A DNA stretch of 8,385 bases from Solirubrobacterales bacterium (GTDB lineage: Bacteria; Actinomycetota; Thermoleophilia; Solirubrobacterales; 70-9): contig JAUQWL010000169.1 of NCBI GenBank assembly GCA_030835185.1, positions 1-8,385 on the forward strand. The letters run 5' to 3'. Below the pieces are notes generated by a model, which was not told the origin of the DNA, made no database searches, and saw only the letters and a program-made list of their open reading frames with translations. Shown here piece by piece: positions 1-6,549 of the stretch. Position numbers and translations under genes: made by a program. Every line of letters begins with the position of its first letter. Within the stretch, counting starts at the first letter, position 1.

Positions 1-8
1 AAGAACTT

Positions 9-626
9 CTAAGTATCGAAAGCGGAGTGTATTGCCTCGCGCGCTTCTCGGAGATTTCGAGCCAGGCCGTTTTCATTTCCGCAACTCTGCGACCACGATG
101 CGAGAGCCTCGCGCGAGCCGTCTTCGCCTCGTGCGAGCGCCGCGATCAACTGATCGTATTCGTCGTCGGGTCCGCATGCCAAAGCCATTACGGTGGCCAG
201 CCAGACAGCCCCGGAATCCTCACAGCGGCCTTGCGACCTGAGTTCGGCCGAGACCCGGATCAATTTCGACAGCAGACGTACGGATTCGACATCCTCAAGT
301 TCCGCGAGGGCCCGGATTCCGATCGCATAAAAAAGGTCGCCGGCCAGCAGCGCAAGGTCGGGGTCCGGATCCTCGAGCACTCTCGAGGTTTCGTAGTGGC
401 ACAGATAGCCCTCGCGGACTGCTTCGAGCACGAAGGCGTAGCGCCCCGGATTCGCAGAGGTTCGGGACCCGGCAGCCGCAAGCATGCCGAGAACCGGGCC
501 GGCATCCGGTTTCTGACTCACAACCGCGAGCGGCGGACCCTCTGCGGCGACCCGCGCAGCCAGAAAGCGGAGCGCGTCGCCAGGATTCGACCCGGTCGCA
601 TCGCCCGGTTGTCCGGTCGCGTTCAT
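9..626 (-). CDS. Uncharacterised protein, isoprenoid-synthase-like helical segment
   Basis: I do not recognise a named family with certainty. From the ATG at 626 the product is 205 aa, largely alpha-helical, with no signal peptide or membrane segment. The stretch around residues 91-131 (LALLAGDLFYAIGIRALAEL, then a helix reading into a Ser/Arg/Gln-rich turn) resembles the helix after the first Asp-rich motif of trans-isoprenyl diphosphate synthases, where 'LAGDYL' is typical. The catalytic DDxxD motifs are absent: only EDPDPD at 85-90 lies nearby. It is therefore at best a degenerate, probably non-catalytic relative. A GTG at 698 would add 24 residues of Gly/Ala/Arg-rich sequence. Neither start has a convincing ribosome-binding site, and I prefer the ATG because the extension looks non-structured. 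It is divergent from ymdB. The stop is TAG at 9-11. The plus-strand open frame over the same bases looks less protein-like. Confidence 0.6.
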   Translation of the reverse strand: MNATGQPGDATGSNPGDALRFLAARVAAEGPPLAVVSQKPDAGPVLGMLAAAGSRTSANPGRYAFVLEAVREGYLCHYETSRVLEDPDPDLALLAGDLFYAIGIRALAELEDVESVRLLSKLIRVSAELRSQGRCEDSGAVWLATVMALACGPDDEYDQLIAALARGEDGSREALASWSQSCGNENGLARNLREAREAIHSAFDT

Positions 627-821
627 CCGACCGGATCGCCGTTCGGCCGGTCGAACCCCGGCCGGATCGGCCGTGCCGGCCTGATCCCCGCCCTGCACAC
701 CGGTCCGCGCGGGTCTTCGGTCCGGTGCGGACTACGGAATCCTGTCGACGGAGAGGTCATCGGTCGCAAGTCTACGGATGCCGGAGTTGCCCGATCGGGC
801 CGCAGCGGGCCCGGCCGCCGG

Positions 822-827
822 TAGTCT
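822..827 (+). promoter_or_regulatory. Candidate -10 element for a leaderless ymdB transcript
   Basis: TAGTCT fits the TANNNT pattern and ends 7 nt before the GTG at 835, so transcription would begin at or next to the start codon. No Shine-Dalgarno sequence lies in the intervening bases, and no good -35 is visible 16-18 nt upstream, so the call is weak. The whole 627-834 interval between the divergent genes shows no other clear element. Confidence 0.3.
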
Positions 828-834
828 CGTCGGC

Positions 835-1611
835 GTGAAGCTACTGTTCATCGGCGACGTAGTTGGCAGCCCCGGCAGGCGTGGTCTGGCCTCCCTGATG
901 CCCGGACTGCGCGAACGGTTCGAACCCGGCCTGGTCGTAGTCAACGGCGAAAACTCCGCCGGCGGCATGGGTGTCACTGCGAAGACAGCCGAAGAGATCT
1001 TCGCCATGGGTGCCGACGTGATCACGCTCGGCAATCACACATACCGGCATCGCGAGGTCTACGGGTATCTCGACGAGACCGAGCGGATCGTCCGTCCGGC
1101 CAACTACCGGCACGCCAACCCCGGCCACGGCTCGGTCGTGGTGGAGGCCGAGGGGATGCGGGTCGCCGTACTCAACCTCAGTGGTACGGTCGGCCTGACC
1201 GCGGCGAGATCCCCGTTCGACGAAGCGGACCTCCGGCTCGACGGTCTCGCGAAGAAGAGCGACGCGACAGTGGTCGACTTTCACGCCGAAGTGACCAGCG
1301 AGAAAGTGGCTCTCGGCTGGTACCTCGACGGTCGGGTGGCGGCGGTCCTCGGGACCCACACGCACGTTCCCACCGCCGACGGCCGGGTGCTGCCCGGAGG
1401 CACCGCCTTCATCAGCGACGTCGGCATGACCGGCTCCAGGCGCAGCGTGCTCGGGGTCCGGACCGAACAGGCGATCGAGCGCATGCGGACCGACATGCCT
1501 GTGCGCTTCGAGACCGCGACCGAGGACGTCTGGGTGATGGGCGCGACCGTCACGATCAACCGGTCCGGCCTCGCCGACTCAATCGAGCCCTTCATGCTGC
1601 CGGCTCCTTGA
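835..1611 (+). CDS. ymdB: YmdB-family metallophosphoesterase (2',3'-cyclic nucleotide phosphodiesterase type)
   Basis: A calcineurin-like phosphoesterase of the TIGR00282/YmdB family, 258 aa from GTG 835. Characterised relatives are dinuclear-metal enzymes that hydrolyse 2',3'-cyclic nucleotides; in Bacillus YmdB affects RNA turnover and biofilm/motility choice. With this start the metal ligands are D8 (FIGDVVG), E39-N40 (NGENSAGG), N67 (LGNHT), H150 (DFHAE) and H175/H177 (GTHTHV). These are the same residue numbers I recall for B. subtilis YmdB, which strongly supports the GTG over an in-frame ATG at 778 that would add 19 residues of Pro/Ala/Gly-rich sequence. The C-terminal signature ISDVGMTG is intact. 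The length is normal for the family (about 260 aa) and the protein should be cytoplasmic. There is no Shine-Dalgarno; a TANNNT box 7 nt upstream hints at leaderless expression. RNase Y, a common neighbour elsewhere, is not seen in this window. The gene converges on the phosphohydrolase gene with one base between the stop codons. Confidence 0.93.
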   Translation: MKLLFIGDVVGSPGRRGLASLMPGLRERFEPGLVVVNGENSAGGMGVTAKTAEEIFAMGADVITLGNHTYRHREVYGYLDETERIVRPANYRHANPGHGSVVVEAEGMRVAVLNLSGTVGLTAARSPFDEADLRLDGLAKKSDATVVDFHAEVTSEKVALGWYLDGRVAAVLGTHTHVPTADGRVLPGGTAFISDVGMTGSRRSVLGVRTEQAIERMRTDMPVRFETATEDVWVMGATVTINRSGLADSIEPFMLPAP

Positions 1612-1612
1612 G

Positions 1613-3169
1613 TCAGGCGCCGAAGTACTCGCGAATCACCGGGGCGACATCCTGGAGAGCCCACTGGTCACGCTCATCGGCCGACTGCGGGCCGCAGCCG
1701 ACAAAGAGCAGCGGTCCTTCGGAATCCTCCCGGCGAAGCGACCCGTGGCTACCCCCGCCGACATGAGCAGTGCCACCCCAGTCGAGGCATTCATAGCCGA
1801 GCGCGGCCGAGATCATCAGGTCGCCGGAATGCGGGGCGAGCATCGCCGAGTAGAGCCGGCCCAGCCCGTCCGGGTAAGCCGGGGTCTCGATCCGTCCGCC
1901 GTCGACCGAGGCCTCGAGCACATCGAGATCGCCCCGGACACGCCACCGGCGTCTCCGGCGGTCCTCTACGACCCGCGAGCCGGCACGTCCGGCGACACCC
2001 TCGTTCCCGGCGTGCTTCCCGACCGGTGAAAAAGAGAGTCGCTTTCCGTCCCGCTGAACGACAACCACCGGATTCCCGACCCTGTGTCCCGGGCTGTGGC
2101 GCACGATCGGGCTGCCGTCGGCCCGTTCGAGCCAGGAGACCAGCTCCACTCCTTCGATCGAAGCGGCCAGATCCCGGACCCTCCGGTGACGCACCGGGTT
2201 GTCCTGCTCTTCGAGGATGTAGATGTGCGCGGCCCGCGAGGTCGGGCTCACCGCCAGTTGGGCGAGTTCAGGCCGATCTTCAGAGGCCCTCAGGACCTCG
2301 AACTTGCGGGCCATCCCCTCGATGATCCCGAGTGGCTTCTCGACGTCGGTGTGAGCGTGATCGGCCAGCAGGATCAGAGCGTGGTCGGTGAGGAAGCCAT
2401 CGAGACCCCCGGCGGCGCGGATCACGTCGGCCATGCAGAGGTCTGCCCGCTCGATCGAGGTGACCGAGGCCGACGGTCCGTGCCGGTGTGAGTAGTTGTC
2501 GTTGTCCGGAAACGAGAGCATCATGAAGTCGAAGCGGTTTCGTGCGACAAGCTCGGACGCGCAGCAGGCCGAGTACTGATCGCGCCTGCCGGGCACGGAG
2601 TTTGACTTGCATGGCACCGGCATCGAGGCGTAGAGGTCGCCGTAGAAGAGTTCCTTTGGACCCCAGGTCCCGTACTCGAGGTTGACCAGTCCGGATTCGA
2701 CCACTTTTCCAGTGAGTCCCTGAAGGGTCACCTGGTGCCGGTGGCGCCCGCGGTAGATCAGAAACGGCGTGGACGCCGTGCGCACCTCGAGGTCGTCGAG
2801 GCTTTCGAAGACGGTCTCGACCCCCGGGTTCAGGTGGTTCAGGTTCATGTTGTAGACGAGGTCGTGAAGAGACCTGAAGATGCCGAAGGCCCTCGAAGCC
2901 TCGAGCGAAGAGCCGTACTCGACGTAGCGCCGCTCGACCCGGTGGTACCAGTTCATGCCACTGATCCAGTGCCGGTCGGCGGCGACTCCGGTGACCATCT
3001 CCGCCGAGGCGACCGGCGTGACCGAAGGGAAGGAGGAAACACAGTCCTCAATCAACAGTCCGCGTTTCACGAGCCGGCTGAAGGTGGGGGCCCGGCCCTC
3101 GGCGATGGCCTGCCTGAGCATGTCGGTTCTCAGTGAATCGACATAGGCGAGGACCAGCTTCTTTCTCAT
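1613..3169 (-). CDS. Alkaline phosphatase superfamily hydrolase (type I phosphodiesterase/NPP-like)
   Basis: A 518-aa metal-dependent hydrolase of the alkaline phosphatase superfamily, nucleotide pyrophosphatase/phosphodiesterase branch. Visible active-site elements in order: D11 in LAYVDSLRTD (first metal ligand); SFPSVTPVASAEMVTG at 46-61 with T51 as probable nucleophile, by analogy with FPTKT of NPPs; D224 and H228 in DNDNYSHRHGP; D270-H271 in LILLADHAH; and H475 in GGGSHGSL. The metal site therefore looks complete. An Arg-rich stretch lies at 404-412. The N-terminus runs straight into the first strand with no signal peptide or anchor, so the protein is predicted to be cytoplasmic, unlike most secreted NPPs. 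The ATG directly follows the TAG of the upstream membrane-protein gene, with no gap and no clear ribosome-binding site, so translation is probably coupled. The substrate is unknown: a phosphodiester, nucleotide or phospholipid head group are all possible. Confidence 0.85.
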   Translation of the reverse strand: MRKKLVLAYVDSLRTDMLRQAIAEGRAPTFSRLVKRGLLIEDCVSSFPSVTPVASAEMVTGVAADRHWISGMNWYHRVERRYVEYGSSLEASRAFGIFRSLHDLVYNMNLNHLNPGVETVFESLDDLEVRTASTPFLIYRGRHRHQVTLQGLTGKVVESGLVNLEYGTWGPKELFYGDLYASMPVPCKSNSVPGRRDQYSACCASELVARNRFDFMMLSFPDNDNYSHRHGPSASVTSIERADLCMADVIRAAGGLDGFLTDHALILLADHAHTDVEKPLGIIEGMARKFEVLRASEDRPELAQLAVSPTSRAAHIYILEEQDNPVRHRRVRDLAASIEGVELVSWLERADGSPIVRHSPGHRVGNPVVVVQRDGKRLSFSPVGKHAGNEGVAGRAGSRVVEDRRRRRWRVRGDLDVLEASVDGGRIETPAYPDGLGRLYSAMLAPHSGDLMISAALGYECLDWGGTAHVGGGSHGSLRREDSEGPLLFVGCGPQSADERDQWALQDVAPVIREYFGA

Positions 3170-3631
3170 CTACCGCAGTACGCGCAGGCCGGCGTGCTTG
3201 CGGTCGGCCCGGCGGTTGCGAGAAATCGCAAGCCAGATCAGAGCGGCAGACGGAAGAATCGCCACCGGTGGAACCACGATGCTCACGACTGCGATCAGGA
3301 GCGCCACAAAGATCGTGATGAAAGCCAGGGCGGCGGTTCCTCCGCGCCTGGACGCACCGGCGATCACGCCGCTTATCACGGCACAGGAGAGCCCGGCGAA
3401 TACCGCGGTGGAGAAAATCGCAGCAAGGACCGGACCGTCCGACACCGAGCTGACGAGGTAGCCGAAGGCCAGGCCGATCACCACCGAGAGCAGGGTCATG
3501 CGGCCACGAGCCGCTCCTTCGAGGCCCGTCGTACCGGCGAACATGCCTATTGAAATGCCGATTCCGGCAGCCAGGCAGATTGTTTCGAAAAGACTGATAC
3601 CGGCAGAATAGAAGGATGGCCGCGCCTCCAC
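3170..3631 (-). CDS. Small polytopic membrane protein of unknown function
   Basis: I do not recognise the family. From GTG 3631 the product is 153 aa with four to five hydrophobic segments, at about residues 13-33, 45-64, 68-93, 99-120 and 121-137, and a basic, probably cytoplasmic tail (RNRRADRKHAGLRVLR). The start choice rests on two points: GAGGA lies 10 nt upstream (TCCTC at 3642-3646), and the next ATG (3544) would remove most of the first membrane segment. A longer frame opens with TTG at 3691 but adds only charged residues inside the divergent aminotransferase gene. The chosen start still overlaps that gene's 5' end by 16 nt. The stop codon abuts the ATG of the phosphohydrolase, so the two form an operon. 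A role in anchoring, transporting the substrate of, or regulating that enzyme is possible but is inference only. Confidence 0.68.
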   Translation of the reverse strand: MEARPSFYSAGISLFETICLAAGIGISIGMFAGTTGLEGAARGRMTLLSVVIGLAFGYLVSSVSDGPVLAAIFSTAVFAGLSCAVISGVIAGASRRGGTAALAFITIFVALLIAVVSIVVPPVAILPSAALIWLAISRNRRADRKHAGLRVLR

Positions 3632-4944
3632 CCCCCCGACGTCCTCAGATTCGTGCCCGGGACCTCGAGCGTTACGCCGGACTCTTCGCAAAACGGACCC
3701 GCGGAATGCGCTCCTCGGCGATGCGGGACATGATGGCGATAACCCAGCGACCCGAGATCATTTCGCTGGCCGGCGGCCTGCCCGACACGTCGACCTTCCC
3801 GCCAGAGCTCTTCGCCGGTGAGATGGACCGGATCGCCCGCAATTCCGTGGCAGAGGTGCTCCAGTACGGCCCGACGGAGGGTCTCGACCTGGTCCGCGAA
3901 CAGATTACTTCGGTCATGGCGACCGAGGGAATGAGTGTGGATGCGGGCGATGTCACGGTCACAACGGGCGGGCAACAGGCAATCGATCTGGTGACCAAAG
4001 TGCTGATCGACCCCGGCGACGTCCTGATCTGCGATGCCCCGACCTATCCCGGTGCGATCCCGACCTTCTGTTCCTACGAGGCCGATGTGATCCAGATCGA
4101 GTGCGACTCGGACGGCATGAGGATCGAATTGCTCGAAGCGACCCTCGCCGAACTCGCCTCGCAAGGCCGTCGCCCGAAATTCATCTACTCGGTACCGACC
4201 TTCCAGAACCCCGGGGGGGTCACGCTTTCGCTCGAACGCCGGAAGCGGCTGGTCGAAATCGCCAGAGAGAACGAGATCCTGGTGATCGAGGACAACCCCT
4301 ACGGACTGCTCCGCTACGAAGGCGAGTCCCTGCCGACGCTCTACAGCCTCGACGGGGGTGCCTATGTCGTCTACCTCGGCACCTTTTCGAAGATCCTCTC
4401 GCCCGGATTGCGGATCGGCTGGATCGTTTCCCCGACTCCGATCAGGGAGAAGGTCGTACTCGGCAAGCAGGCCGCGGACCTCTGCACGTCGACTCTGACC
4501 CAGAACTTCGCCGGCAACTACTTCGAGCGGGGGCCCTGGCGAGATTACGTCGACGAACTGATCGGCATCTACCGGCTGCGCCGCGACACGATGCTCGGGG
4601 CGATGGCCGAGTACTTCCCCCACGGTTCGACCTGGACGAGACCCGAAGGCGGCCTTTTCGTCTGGGCGAAGATGCCGGAAGTGATCGACACGGAAGACCT
4701 GCTCGCCAAAGCGCTCGGCCACGGTGTCGCCTTCGTTCCCGGTACCAGTGCCTACGTCGACGGGAGGGGCATCAACTCGATGCGGCTGAACTTCAGCGGA
4801 GTCACCGAGGAACAGATCATCGAAGGCATCCGCAGGATCGGCGAAGTCGCCGGGGAGCAGATGTTCCTGTACGAGACCATGACCAGCGAGATCAAGCTCC
4901 CCCCGCTGGACGACGCCGGCGAAACGAAAGACGGCGCGCCGTGA
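3616..4944 (+). CDS. PLP-dependent aminotransferase, class I/II (fold type I; LysN/KAT II-like)
   Basis: A 442-aa pyridoxal-phosphate aminotransferase of the group that includes 2-aminoadipate aminotransferase (LysN), kynurenine aminotransferase II and the catalytic domain of MocR regulators. There is no N-terminal winged-helix domain here. Visible residues: N198 in PTFQNPGG, D226 and Y229 in VIEDNPYG (pyridine nitrogen and O3' contacts), the Schiff-base lysine K259 in GTFSKILSPGLRIGW, and R390 in SMRLNFSG (substrate carboxylate). The start RSSAMRDMMAITQRPEIISLAGGLPD is typical of the family. The ATG at 3616 is preceded directly by AGAAGG, too close for a standard Shine-Dalgarno. CAGAAT at 3604-3609 lies 6 nt upstream, so a leaderless message is possible, as is a later ATG at 3703. 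The gene overlaps ddl by 4 nt, which suggests co-translation. The substrate cannot be read from sequence. Fold type I rules out the classical D-alanine aminotransferase, which is class IV. Confidence 0.9.
   Translation: MAAPPPPRRPQIRARDLERYAGLFAKRTRGMRSSAMRDMMAITQRPEIISLAGGLPDTSTFPPELFAGEMDRIARNSVAEVLQYGPTEGLDLVREQITSVMATEGMSVDAGDVTVTTGGQQAIDLVTKVLIDPGDVLICDAPTYPGAIPTFCSYEADVIQIECDSDGMRIELLEATLAELASQGRRPKFIYSVPTFQNPGGVTLSLERRKRLVEIARENEILVIEDNPYGLLRYEGESLPTLYSLDGGAYVVYLGTFSKILSPGLRIGWIVSPTPIREKVVLGKQAADLCTSTLTQNFAGNYFERGPWRDYVDELIGIYRLRRDTMLGAMAEYFPHGSTWTRPEGGLFVWAKMPEVIDTEDLLAKALGHGVAFVPGTSAYVDGRGINSMRLNFSGVTEEQIIEGIRRIGEVAGEQMFLYETMTSEIKLPPLDDAGETKDGAP
3642..3646 (-). promoter_or_regulatory. 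Ribosome-binding site deciding the GTG start of the membrane-protein gene
   Basis: GAGGA on the minus strand lies 10 nt before the GTG at 3631. It is the only good Shine-Dalgarno near the 5' end of this gene and is the main reason for choosing that start. It lies inside the divergent aminotransferase coding sequence. Confidence 0.45.
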
Positions 4945-5858
4945 AGGTCGCGCTTCTGCAGGGCGGCCGCTCGCTCGAACGCGGAGTGTCGTTGCGGTCC
5001 GGAAGCCGGGTCAACGACGCGCTGACGGCACTCGGCCATCGTGTCGAAGCGATGGACCTGGGAACCGACCTCGTCTCGAGGCTTGAGACGTTTTCTCCCG
5101 ACGTCGCCTTTATCGCTCTTCACGGAAGCGAAGGCGAGGACGGAACCATCCAGGCACTCCTGGAGCTTCTCGGCATCCCGCACACCGGTTCGGGCGTGGC
5201 AGCCTGCCAGCGTTGCATGGACAAGAGCCTGGCCAAGTTCATCTTCCGGGAGCACGGCATCGCCACACCCGACTGGGTTACCTACAGCGAGGCGATGATC
5301 CGTGAATTCGGCGCCGCGTCGACCTTCTCGCGGGCGGTTCAGTCGGTGGGACTCCCACTTGTCGCCAAGCCCGCCTCCGGGGGGTCCTCGCTCGGGATAA
5401 AGGTGGTCACCTCGGAGGCGGACATCCCTGCCGCCCTGATGACCGCGCTCAGCTATGACAGCCGCGCCCTGCTCGAAACCTGGGTCAGCGGCCGCGAACT
5501 GGCCGTCTCGGTCCTCGACGACGAAGTGCTCCCGATACTGGAGGCGATCCCGACCGAAAGCAATACCTTCGATTTCGAGGCCCGATACGAGATCGGCGGC
5601 GCGGAATTCGTCTGCCCCGCCGATCTCACCGAAGAGTTGGCGCACGAGGTGAGCCGGATCTCGCTCGAGGCCCACAGGGCACTGGGCTGCTCCGGATTCG
5701 CCCGGGTCGACCTGATTCTCGGTGAGGACGGTCCGCAGGTACTCGAGGTCAACGCCGTCCCCGGGATGACCGGTACATCTCTGCTGCCCCAGGCCGGAGA
5801 GGCTGCGGGGATCGGTTTCGAGGAGATGGTCGGGAAGATGCTCGACCTGGCCCGCTGA
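4941..5858 (+). CDS. ddl: D-alanine--D-alanine ligase
   Basis: An ATP-grasp ligase that joins two D-alanines for the peptidoglycan stem peptide; cytoplasmic. It is 305 aa, the short DdlB-type length. The N-terminal motif GGRSLERGVSLRSG carries the catalytic Glu (E13). HGSEGEDGTIQ (H61 to D67) and LLGIPHTGSGVAACQRCMDK form the middle region. ATP-grasp residues include K143 with the glycine-rich loop SGGSSLG (S149/S150). The omega loop DFEARY ends in Y216, the tyrosine that marks D-Ala-D-Ala rather than D-lactate (VanA-type) ligases; the lysine before it is Arg. R255, D257, E269 and N271 form the magnesium/phosphate site, followed by PGMTGTSLLPQ. The GTG at 4941 overlaps the aminotransferase stop as GTGA, with no independent Shine-Dalgarno, so translation is coupled. 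The open frame continues upstream to 4101 but those 280 codons are a shadow of the aminotransferase gene. It converges on bfn with a 24-nt gap that contains no clear terminator. Confidence 0.95.
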   Translation: MKVALLQGGRSLERGVSLRSGSRVNDALTALGHRVEAMDLGTDLVSRLETFSPDVAFIALHGSEGEDGTIQALLELLGIPHTGSGVAACQRCMDKSLAKFIFREHGIATPDWVTYSEAMIREFGAASTFSRAVQSVGLPLVAKPASGGSSLGIKVVTSEADIPAALMTALSYDSRALLETWVSGRELAVSVLDDEVLPILEAIPTESNTFDFEARYEIGGAEFVCPADLTEELAHEVSRISLEAHRALGCSGFARVDLILGEDGPQVLEVNAVPGMTGTSLLPQAGEAAGIGFEEMVGKMLDLAR

Positions 5859-5882
5859 ACGCCGCCCTGTTCCGGACGATCG

Positions 5883-6371
5883 CTACGAACCCTGCAGGAA
5901 ATCCTCGGGCGAGATGTCGTCGAGGAAATCCTTGAACTTCTCGACGACCTGTTCGTTGTCTTCTTCGCCCTGGTCAAACTCGATCGACGATTCGTCAATC
6001 ACTTCCTCGGCGACGAAGATCGGTGTGCCCAGCCTCACGGCGATCGCCAGTGCGTCCGAAGGACGGGAGTCGATCTCGATTTCGGTACCTGTGACGGAGA
6101 GCGTGATGCTGGCGTAGAACGTGTTGTCGCGCAGTTCGGTGATCGAGATCCGCTCGCACTTGCTCTCGACCTGATCGAGCATGTCGATGATCAGGTCGTG
6201 GGTCATGGGTCGCGGCGTATCGGCGCCCTGGAGCTTCATCAGGATCGCCGCAGCTTCCGGATGACCGATCCAGATCGGCAGGAAGCGATTGTCGTCGACG
6301 GTCTTGAGGAGGACGATCGGCTGCTTGCCGACCATGTCGAAGCTGACGCCGTAGATCTGCATCTCGCGCAT
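5883..6371 (-). CDS. Bifunctional nuclease family protein (BFN/DUF151)
   Basis: A 162-aa protein of the DUF151/BFN family (PF02577). Plant members show combined DNase and RNase activity; the role of bacterial members such as T. maritima TM0160 is unsettled. Family signatures are clear: LLKTVDDNRFLPIWIG followed by PEAAAI (to residue 43), RPMTHDLIIDML (54-65), and SRPSDALAIAVRLGTPIFVAEEV (102-124). An acidic C-terminal tail (125-162) ends in EKFKDFLDDISPEDF, as in other bacterial members. The start is ATG 6371 (MREMQIYG); a second ATG at 6362 would lose three residues. The open frame continues upstream to 6494 but runs into the tRNA gene, so the extension is not real. No Shine-Dalgarno is present. 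A perfect TATAAT ends 7 nt before the ATG, which favours this start and a leaderless transcript. The stop is TAG at 5883-5885, converging with ddl. Confidence 0.93.
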   Translation of the reverse strand: MREMQIYGVSFDMVGKQPIVLLKTVDDNRFLPIWIGHPEAAAILMKLQGADTPRPMTHDLIIDMLDQVESKCERISITELRDNTFYASITLSVTGTEIEIDSRPSDALAIAVRLGTPIFVAEEVIDESSIEFDQGEEDNEQVVEKFKDFLDDISPEDFLQGS

Positions 6372-6378
6372 GGCAGCG

Positions 6379-6384
6379 ATTATA
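6379..6384 (-). promoter_or_regulatory. TATAAT -10 box for the bifunctional nuclease gene (leaderless)
   Basis: The minus strand reads TATAAT, then CGCTGCC, then the ATG at 6371. A -10 element 7 nt from the start codon puts the transcription start at or within a base of the ATG. No convincing -35 hexamer lies 16-18 nt upstream (the expected position reads GAGGAG). The AT-rich box stands out in otherwise GC-rich sequence. Confidence 0.6.
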
Positions 6385-6425
6385 TGGAGACAAACCTCGA
6401 GCTCCTCCGCGGCCTTCCCCGACCT

Positions 6426-6454
6426 GAGCCGGTTGCCGCTCTCCGGAACGGCTC
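6426..6454 (-). terminator. GC-rich hairpin downstream of tRNA-Ile, candidate terminator
   Basis: GAGCCG at 6426-6431 pairs with CGGCTC at 6449-6454. Inside it, TT (6433-6434) pairs with AA (6447-6448) and CCG (6436-6438) with CGG (6444-6446), closing a 5-nt CTCTC loop. This gives about 11 base pairs with single-base bulges at 6432 and 6435. It begins 7 nt after the tRNA 3' end. There is no T-tract after it on the minus strand, so it would be a U-less terminator or a 3'-processing structure. Confidence 0.42.
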
Positions 6455-6461
6455 GCGGCAG

Positions 6462-6535
<74 letters not shown>

Positions 6536-6549
6536 GAGCGAGACCTTCG

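Noticed and set aside
27..824. Plus-strand open frame of 265 codons opposite the first gene
   Set aside because: The translation is Arg/Gly/Pro-rich and runs into the ymdB start region. The minus-strand frame has a coherent helical, hydrophobic pattern, so this is a high-GC shadow.
3064..3071. GTTTCACG resembling half of a parS palindrome
   Set aside because: The other half does not match (AGCCGGCT against GTGAAACA), and it lies within the phosphohydrolase coding sequence.
3580..3590. TTTCGAAA palindrome near the divergent starts
   Set aside because: Only 8 bp and inside the membrane-protein coding sequence. It is too short to call an operator without conservation data.
3547..4722. Minus-strand open frame of 391 codons opposite the aminotransferase
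   Set aside because: It is rich in Asp/Arg/Gly/His with no domain, and lies fully antisense to a gene with intact PLP motifs. It is an antisense shadow.
4101..4940. Upstream extension of the ddl frame by 280 codons
   Set aside because: It is Arg-rich translation of the aminotransferase gene in another frame. Ddl motifs begin only at GTG 4941, and 305 aa is the normal length.
4752..5675. Minus-strand open frame of 307 codons opposite ddl
   Set aside because: Antisense to a fully conserved ligase; composition is low in hydrophobics and shows no recognisable motif.
5859..5882. Possible terminator between convergent ddl and the nuclease gene
   Set aside because: The 24-nt gap has no stable inverted repeat and no T-tract on either strand.
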